This document shows, one piece after another, positions 57,624 to 64,000 of a stretch of DNA of 64,000 nt. The stretch's first letter is position 1. Every line of letters starts with the position of its first letter. Under the pieces are notes generated by a model. It did not search any database. It saw only the letters and a list, made by a program, of their open reading frames with translations, and was not told the origin of the DNA. The position numbers and the translations under genes were made by a program. Source of the stretch: Microstegium vimineum (lineage: Eukaryota > Streptophyta > Magnoliopsida > Poales > Poaceae); the NCBI GenBank assembly GCA_022036555.1, contig CM039132.1, positions 57,874,509 through 57,938,508 of the forward strand. The letters run 5' to 3'.

Positions 57624-60600
57624 TGTAACAACCCAAGTTTTCAAACCACACAAAAATCACAACTTTTTAAAATTCGCTTGCATAGCCCATAATTGGTGTT
57701 TGCACGTTAGGAAACCCCTGAGTTAGTTGCACAAGTAGAGCCTAATAGTGCTAATTATAGTTGCATGGCATGTGTTTAACTTAACCCTGTTTTGCTTCTT
57801 ATGGAGTTTGGAGTGTTAACCAATTTAACTAATTAAACTTGTTGCTTTTTGAAATAAAAAAAGGGAAAGGAGAGGGCTTGGCCTGCAGGCCAACCATTCC
57901 AGCCCAGCCCGGCCAAGCGATGGCCCAGCAGCAGCTCCGCACCAGCCCAGCTCCCGCTTCCGCCTGCGCGTTCGGCCCAGCAAAAAAAGCGGCCCAACCG
58001 CGCGACGCGCCTCAGCCCGTCACCACCCGCGCTGCCCCTCTCCACCTCGCAGACAAGTGGGCCCAGGGGACCCCCGCGTCATCCCCTACCTCGCCCCCCC
58101 CCCTCCTCTGCTTTTCCTCCTCCGCGCCAGAGCAGAGAAAAAGGGGAGGGCCATCCCCCCGCCAGCCTCGCCGTCCCCAGGGAAGGCCTTGGGTGAGCCG
58201 CACCCACCCCCGCAGCTTTGACCACCCGCTGCCGCTCGCCGCCAAACCCTGCAGCTGGCATGGTGACGATGCCTCCGTCACCACCGTGACGCCACTGCTG
58301 CACTTTTGATCGACAGCATTCAAACTGAAGAGCGTCGCGGCTCTCCTGCTCGCACGCGCTCCCCCAAAACCCTAGCCACAACCCCCCCCCCCTATCTGCC
58401 CTACACGTACCCCCGCGCCCATCCCCGCCGTTCGCCAGCCGCCGCGGCCGGCTTGGCCTATAAAAGACCAGAGCCCCTCGCGTCGCGCCTCATCCTAGCC
58501 GCCGCCGCACCTCGGCACCGCTGAGCCCCCAGGAGAAAGAGGAAGGGAGAGGGGGAAAGAGGAGGCGAGAGCAGTTGTCCACAAAGGAGCTCGCCGCGTG
58601 TCGCCACCCGAGCCGTCGGAAGGAGCCGCGCTGTCGACGACCTCGTCGGCGCTGCGGATCGGCACGGCTCGGCAACAACTCATCACGGCAACACCTCACC
58701 ACCGCACCGCTATCCTGCCGCCCCGAACCCCACGGTAAGTCTCCCAAGCCAAGCTTGCCACACGGAATCGAAGTCGCCACGATCGGCCATCGCCGGGGTG
58801 AGGTTTCGTTCGTTTCCAGGGCGTTGAACCCCGAAGGCCTTCACGTCAGCACTGTCGCGACGGCACCACCCAGAGCACCCGCAAACACGCGCTCACGGTC
58901 ACCAGAAAGCCTTAGGCTGAGCTCGTCGCGTTCGCCTCGCCAGCGCGGCCGAGCTCTGCAAGCGCCACCTTGTCACACACCACGCTCTCGCCACGGCCGG
59001 AACCCGCCATGGCAAGGTCTTGTGCCCACCACGTCAGAGCCCCGTGGCCCTCGCCGGAGGTGCCACCACCACCGCCATGTCCTTGGCGATCTAGAACGCC
59101 TCCAGTGCCCCTTCAAGAAGCCACGGACCACGCTCGCTGTGCACGCCTCGAAGCCGGCGTTTGTACGCCGCGTGCCCCGCCGCCTCTACTTTGCCGCGTT
59201 CGTTCGCCCGTATTCCGGTCACCTCGCTCACCGAGGGAGGACCGATGAGTAGCGCCACAGCCACACACTCTGTGCCGCACTGGCGGTCGAGCCCAAGGGC
59301 ACCCCTAGCCGTCCACCCTCACTGACCCGCAGCCAGGACACCAGGCGCCGCGGGTTGAGAACCACCAAGGCCTCCGCGGCGCCCACGCTTCTTGAACGGG
59401 AGCCCCACGCCACCCCTGGAGCCCCCCCCCCCCGGTGACTGAGTAGCTTGGTCGTGGCCGCTGATCAGAGGAGGAGGAGGAGGCAGAGTTGTCCTGCGTG
59501 CGTTGCCGTGGCACGCCGGAGGCAAAGCCTCAACGCCGGCCGGGAAGTAGAGCCGGAGCAGAGGATCTGGCCGAGCGCTCCGGCGTGCGTGCTTGCGATC
59601 CGGCGCAAGGCAGGGGGGAGATGGGGAAGAGCAGGCCGAGGAGGAGACGGACCACGGCACCACCAGGCCCCAGGAGGAAGGAGCAGGAAGTGGGCCTACG
59701 GCGCGGTGCAGGCCCAAGGAAGGGAGGGAGGAGGAAAGATGAGGGAGGGAGAGGCTGGGCCGTCCGCCATTGGGCCTCAGAGCCAGTGCGGCCCAGCAGG
59801 AGGCAGGCCAGGACCTTGCAGCAGCCCGCAAGCGCGCCGCCTAGCCAAGAAGGCAACCAGCCGGCTCAAATCCCCTCTTGTCACCTTTTTCCATTTAAAA
59901 TTGACTTGAGAAGCCTTAGAATAATCATAATAAATTCATACATTTTTGGAAAAATACAAACTTGGTGTCCAAATCTTTCAAAAATCAAACCCTAGGTCAT
60001 AGGCTTGTGTTTGAGTGTATTCGGGTCTTCTCGTTCTCTATTTGCATCTTTGTGATTGTCCGTAGTTTTGTCTAAGTCGCGGTTTGTGATGCGAATCAGA
60101 CTCGGAGGAGCCGACAGCTGAGGAGGAGGACCCAGACTACACCGAGGACGCCGGCGACGACTGGACAGGTGCCACGTCCCACCCACCATCGTAGAACCTA
60201 ATAGACATATCATGTTACTGAGTAGATTGCTAGCGCTTTACTTTACGCATTTTGCTCTGAATAAGGAGATGACCCCGCTTGAGGAGATGACCTGTCTGAT
60301 CCCACCTAGGACCTGATATTCAAGTGGACCGGAACCTTGGGAACCTTCGTGCACACCACTCGTCCCTGAATGGGCGGGTGCGGATGTTGATCGGATTGGG
60401 CGATGCCATTACTACCAGGTTGTTAGGTGATAAGGGTGGGTGGTGCCATCGTGGGACCGCACCATCCTAGATGCGCAGTACCACGTTGGCCAGGTGCTGC
60501 GTCTCCCAGTCTCAGTTTGCCGGTGCGCCGGGGAGCCCTAGGGCTGAGTGGCAGGATGGTGTCGTTCCGAATCAGGAGACAGGCCGTTATCGGCCTAGGC

Positions 60601-60682
60601 ATAGCGCTACGTCGATGATGGCGATCTTGTGGGTACAGGTGTACACACTCTGCAGAGTTGATCGATCTATACGTATAGCCGT
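57624..60682 (+). repeat. Long LTR-like sequence starting TGTAACAACCC, cut by element 3
   Basis: TGTAACAACCC is a common start of long plant gypsy LTRs. A TATAAAAG box lies at 58459-58466, followed by a GC-rich leader. Near the right end the wording GTACAGGTGTACACACTCTGCAGAG is typical of such LTRs. The right end is missing because the LTR of element 3 begins at 60683. No partner LTR or polymerase is in the window, so this may be a solo or truncated LTR. GC-rich open frames in it (for example 58575-59252, 59448-59995) look incidental. Confidence 0.5.
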
Positions 60683-61676
60683 TGTTGACACCATTTTTCG
60701 GCATGTGTCAAATGAGCTAAGACTTGTATTGATCGGAAGTCGTTTTCCATCGGCATCGGAAGGTCATCGGTTAGTGTTGTCGATGAAAGTGAATGTTGCG
60801 AAAGGGATAAGTTTGTTGCCGATGGAAGCTGGACGATTCTTACCGATAGGAGTTAATTAGTAAAGACAAGTTACCAGTGGAGGTGAAGAGTTGCCGATGG
60901 GAGATATTACCGATAAGAATGATGCCGATGGGCACAGGGTGACGTGGCGGTTGACGTCAGCAAGGGATTGCCGATGGCAATAGAAGGAAGTTGCGGATTG
61001 AAGAGTTTGCCGATGGAAAGTTTCATCAAAGGGAAGACATAAGGAAACTGGTGATTTCATACCAGTATTGTTATAGAAGTTTTAGTCTAACTCTTGCATG
61101 AGTAATTTATTTTCCTTAAAAATAGAGATGTCTGTTTAGAAAAATATTATTTGGGTCCGACTCCTGCGCGGGTCAGTTGTTTCCTTAAAAATAGGAGTTT
61201 TGTTTAGAAAGGTACGAGTCATGTCTGTCTACAACTCCTTTTGCTGGAGTATAAATATGTACCTAGGGTCGTGAGAAAAAATAAAAAAAATCATACATCA
61301 AACAAATCAATTACTCTTATTTACTTTTATTGCAATTTACCCTTTTTATTGCACTAGCCTTAGTTTATCTACGAGTTCTTCAAGCTTCGACGGGATGCAT
61401 CTCCTTGATCTTCGTCAAATCCTTGCAAGTTCCGCGTGGGAGTAATCTGAGCCTTGACATCCGAGCGCATCACTGTTGTCTCGTTTAGCTCTGCTCTAGT
61501 TATCCTGATCAAGTCTGGGTCTTGGCGTCCGGGCGTATCGTCGTCGTCTAGTTCAGATCTTGTTCTAGCTATCGTCCTTGTCGATTAACTGGTCAAATCG
61601 ACTGGCACACCCTCGGATATCGATTTCGGGTAATAGCCCGAGGTGTTCGCAGATCCTGATGCTTTTTGTGTCAACA
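60683..61676 (+). repeat. 5' LTR of Tat element 3
   Basis: Same termini and layout as 53263-54316, with TATAAATA at 61250-61257 and a tail of GGTCAAATCGACTGGCAC before the end. It has fewer GCCGAT words than the LTR of element 2. Confidence 0.88.
61250..61257 (+). promoter_or_regulatory. LTR TATA box, element 3
   Basis: TATAAATA in GGAGTATAAATATGTACC, equivalent to the boxes of the other two Tat LTRs. Confidence 0.6.
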
Positions 61677-61717
61677 CCTCTTTTGGCACGCTCAGTGGGA
61701 CCAATTATATATCTATC

Positions 61718-62994
61718 ATGGGTGATCATACTGACGTTAATCAGAGGAACGTCATCGAAGTCTCCGAGGCCGATCTGAAAGACGATCAAAAACTGGCTAT
61801 GGAGCAGGCTATGGAGGAGTACAAGCAATTATATCTGAAGTCCTTCAGCCTAAGCAGGAGCAGCGAAGGCATCCAGAAGCAAGATCCGCCGTTACCCGCG
61901 GCAGGTCACGTTTGATGCTAATCCTGGTAAGTTGCAAGAGATGGTTAATTCTGCCTTAAATCAAGCATTAATTAGCCACTCCAATGTGTTGTCCAATACT
62001 GTGTATAATGCTCTTATACAATCTCTCAAAGAAGGACAAGCGCCTCAGTATGTTGGTCCAGCATATCATCGGCCTGGATTGGCATCTATAAACCCATCGG
62101 CTGTTCCAATGACGTCTTTTGCTCCTATGGATCCGTCTGCCGATGTGGCTACACCACCAAGGCCAAGTCCTGAAAGCGTCACCAAGCTTAGTGTAGATCC
62201 AGTGGCGTCGGCAATGTCGGGACTTCCTATCCAGAATCATCCAGCTCCTGCCAACTGGTGGGTATACGGTATGCCTTCAAATCCATCTGCTAGTTCCAAT
62301 CTGGTGCAGGGAGACAGTTCAGCTTGGAAGGGCTCCATGGCATCGGCAATGCAATCACTGCCGGTGATCCCTATGATGCATTACTCTACGTCTTCTCCAA
62401 CTGTGCAAATGCCATCAGAAAATCTCCAGGTGGTGATTCCTAAAGTACCTCTGATGCCACCATCGGCAAACTCTGTGCCGATGCAACACAGTATAGCAAC
62501 TGGAAGTCAACTTATGATGGTAAATCCTCAAGCCGGGATACTAGCACATCAAGGCAACCAATTTGTTGATTACTCTAAGGTGCAGGAATAGCAGGCGTCG
62601 GTTAGCTATCAGCCATCGGTAAGTCACATGCCGATGATTTATAATTCTGGATGACCAGTCAGCCGCCAGTTCAACAGCCTGGTGTACTAATGTATCAGTA
62701 TGGAAGTCCATCAAACACTCAGAGTGGAGCATCGGTACAGCAACCGGTGAATATGATGACACAACATAACCCAGTAAGTGTGCAAAATTATCCATCGTGA
62801 GTCAGCCGATGCATAACGTTCAGATGACTGGTGCTGTGCCCGTGACAATTACTCCACATCATCTTCTACCAAGACCTGAAGTGGCGCATCAGCCAGCTCC
62901 ACCAGTTCCAACACTCAACCATGATCACAAGATCCAGGATGCATATTGGACCGATAAGATTGCCGAAGTGATGAAGGGAACAATTCGGCATTAA
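61718..62994 (+). pseudogene. Partial, frameshifted gag of Tat element 3
   Basis: It opens at ATG 61718 (MGDHTDVNQRNVIEVSEAD), shifts frame near 61900 and stops at 61913-61915. It resumes from about 61932 (LQEMVNSALNQALISHSN) through a Pro/Ser/Met-rich stretch to a stop at 62589-62591, and again from 62797 to 62994 (AYWTDKIAEVMKG). This is the N-terminal part of gag, upstream of the capsid-like domain seen at 1-430. The rest is missing. Confidence 0.7.
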
Positions 62995-63029
62995 ACCCAA
63001 GGTTAATCACAATATTCTTATCGACACCG

Positions 63030-63660
63030 TATCCTCCGGCATATACTTAAGTTATATAATTTCTTAATTTTAAATTTTCATACATTTTAACCTAATTAAT
63101 TTATATATAAATCAATATTATTATAAGTTATAAATTTTCTTAATTTGATCATTTATAATGATTTATGTAATTTTATTTAATAATATATACTATTAATAAT
63201 ATATAATTTTGAATACTTCTATAATTTATATATTAAATTATACTCATTTAATTCTTATATTTAATTTTTATAATTTTATATTTAATATACTAAGTTAATA
63301 TCTTATTAAGGTTATATAATTATATATTATTATTTCTTACTCTCAGCTTCATACTAATATAATTCTATTAATAATTAATTATTATCTTAATTTTATTTTT
63401 TATTTTTTATTATTTAATTTAAATTTATCTTATGTTTATAATCAATTTAATAATATTACAAATTTATTAGTTACATTCATATATCGTTTTTTTTAATTCA
63501 ATCTATTACATTTAATTTATTATCTATAATTTATACTAATTATTCTTTATTCCATCCTTTTAAATTTATTTCTATTTTTTAATAATATATTATTAAGACT
63601 TAATTTATTAATTATTCTCAATTTTAAAATTAATTAAATTCCCATCTTAATACCATATAT
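63030..63660. repeat. Extremely AT-rich stretch
   Basis: About 630 bases composed almost wholly of A and T (TTTAATTTATTATATAA-type words), with sharp borders on both sides. There is no open frame, no clear inverted ends and no simple period. Confidence 0.8.
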
Positions 63661-64000
63661 CTGGCCCTTTCCCAGTAAACTAAAAACGCTTTAAAAAGCA
63701 GAAAGCAGAACCATCCAGTAAAATCAACAACACCTATAAATTACAAACTCGAATACACCAAAATAGAAAAGCTAAGCCACAAGGACCCCGACTAAGTAGT
63801 AACTGAGACCAAAAGAGCTACGCTGACGTATATAAACAAAACATACATGCACACACCAAATCGTACAAAGTGCCTAAATTCACCAAAGTTCTCTGGCCTA
63901 AGATGAACACTCAACGATGGACGCATATCAACGCTTCATTATCCAGTGTGGAGAACGCTTGCCAGGCAGGAAGCAAGCTGAGGTGTAATTGTTCCATAAC
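63661..64000. other. Ordinary intergenic sequence to the window end
   Basis: 340 bases of normal composition without an open frame of note. It could be the 3' flank of a gene to the right, but nothing in the window decides this. Confidence 0.3.

Larger units (their letters stand above)
60683..63000 (+). mobile_element. Ty3/gypsy Tat-type element 3: 5' LTR and partial gag
   Basis: A 994-bp LTR (TGTTGACACC...GTGTCAACA) is followed by a short leader and gag. The five bases before it are GCCGT; the matching right flank is not in the window. Coding sequence stops abruptly at about 62995 and meets AT-rich DNA, so the element is truncated. Its LTR is closely related to that of element 2 in ends, TATA box and GCCGAT content. 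Confidence 0.85.

Noticed and set aside
57247..59995. Several long frames on both strands in GC-rich sequence
   Set aside because: Frames are open on both strands at once and are low complexity (Gly/Arg/Ala/Pro). They lie in a GC-rich repeat and an LTR-like region, so they look incidental.
61677..61717. Primer-binding site directly after the element 3 LTR
   Set aside because: The sequence TTTTGGCACGCTCAGTGGG may include one, but I could not match it to a specific tRNA 3' end by eye, so it is not annotated.

Overview
This window is transposon-dense plant nuclear DNA, almost certainly from a grass (Poaceae) and probably a panicoid. The evidence is the mix of elements: Tat-lineage Ty3/gypsy, Ty1/copia, CACTA (En/Spm) elements with grass-type subterminal repeats, Tourist and Stowaway MITEs, LINE fragments, and one group III WRKY gene. 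Nothing bacterial, organellar or viral was seen. The only clearly intact host-type gene is a two-exon WRKY gene at 36882-38098.

Layout. 1-11761 is a Tat-lineage gypsy element lacking its 5' end. It has a decayed gag-pol on the + strand, two antisense genes between integrase and the 3' LTR, and the LTR itself. It appears to sit inside a copia element whose remaining part is 11762-14180. A CACTA element (14181 to about 23062) is inserted in that copia. It carries a decayed TNP1/Ulp1-type gene and a decayed TNP2 gene, and its right end is lost at a junction with the 3' tail of a WRKY gene. 23218-30501 and 30602-37888 are the same ~7.3 kb sequence on either side of a 100-N gap. The pattern looks like two contigs whose overlap was not merged, not a true tandem duplication. 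Beyond it lie the intact WRKY gene, a retroposon with a 15-bp target-site duplication (38342-41187), a Mutator-like MITE (42803-43221), and a second CACTA (44144-55720). That CACTA is split by a second Tat gypsy element (48551-54316, TSD ACTAA). The rest is a Stowaway, a long LTR-like region (57624-60682), a third Tat element with LTR and gag (60683 to about 63000), and a very AT-rich stretch.

How the parts relate. Most coding sequence belongs to mobile elements and is broken by stops and frameshifts. Many of the stops are in TAG, TAA or TGA contexts consistent with C-to-T decay. The most interesting biology is the antisense cargo of the Tat elements. Two separate elements carry, opposite to gag-pol and next to the 3' LTR, a spliced gene with the same 27-nt first exon, a plant-mobile-domain-like region, a low-complexity linker and a C-terminal coiled coil. 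One element also carries a second, shorter antisense gene. That gene reads as an intact three-exon 196-residue frame with its own TATA box.
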